From Treponema sp. (GTDB lineage Bacteria > Spirochaetota > Spirochaetia > Treponematales > Breznakiellaceae): a stretch of DNA of 5,440 bases. Position 1 is the stretch's first letter. Each line of letters begins with the position of its first letter. A model generated the notes under the pieces. It made no database searches. It was not told where the DNA came from and saw only the letters and a program-made list of their open reading frames with translations. Where the stretch lies: NCBI GenBank assembly GCA_031254795.1, contig JAIRTS010000106.1:1-5440 (forward strand), read 5' to 3'. The translations under genes and the position numbers were made by a program. Positions 5,432-5,440 of this stretch are shown here, piece after piece.

Positions 5432-5440
5432 GGTGCCGCC

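Noticed and set aside
1..5440. CRISPR array, rRNA, or insertion sequence with transposase
   Set aside because: No regularly spaced repeats, no rRNA-like segments and no transposase motifs were seen on either strand.

Overview
The window (about half G+C) looks like a chromosomal piece from a bacterium, most plausibly an anaerobic, host-associated spirochaete of the Treponema type. That guess rests on two points recalled from memory: the architecture of the 660-residue pRiA4b ORF-3-like protein and the presence of a solitary EIIA/PtsN-like protein. It is an inference and could be wrong. Every convincing gene lies on the minus strand, so transcription runs from right to left.

Right part (about 5440 to 3160): a tRNA-Leu(UAG) gene with a -10-like box just upstream is followed by a 660-codon gene. 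Its product has a possible N-terminal winged-helix-like region, a long unrecognised middle, and a C-terminal pRiA4b ORF-3-like domain. This gene has no Shine-Dalgarno sequence. It may be read from a nearly leaderless promoter, or be coupled to a doubtful 33-codon ORF that ends in an ATGA overlap with it.

Middle part (3158 to 2262): a PTS EIIA type-2 (fructose/PtsN) protein with its phospho-accepting histidine intact. After it comes about 400 bp with no convincing gene. This gap holds a partly palindromic pair of ATGTCCCC motifs that could mark the ends of a degenerate element.

Left part (2300 to 1): a consensus-like promoter, whose predicted start falls at the edge of a 41-bp hairpin, drives a two-gene operon. 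The first gene encodes a cytoplasmic guanidine-modifying enzyme of the peptidylarginine deiminase / agmatine deiminase family, with all expected catalytic residues. The second, 34 bp downstream and cut by the window edge, encodes the N-terminal 243 residues of a phosphatidylserine-decarboxylase-family enzyme carrying the PSDC N-terminal domain. That is the architecture of the fungal tryptophan decarboxylase PsiD.

The operon is the most interesting item. A pyruvoyl amino-acid decarboxylase relative beside an arginine/agmatine-deiminase relative suggests a two-step route from an amino acid to an amine, for example arginine to N-carbamoylputrescine via agmatine or citrulline. The substrates cannot be read from sequence alone.
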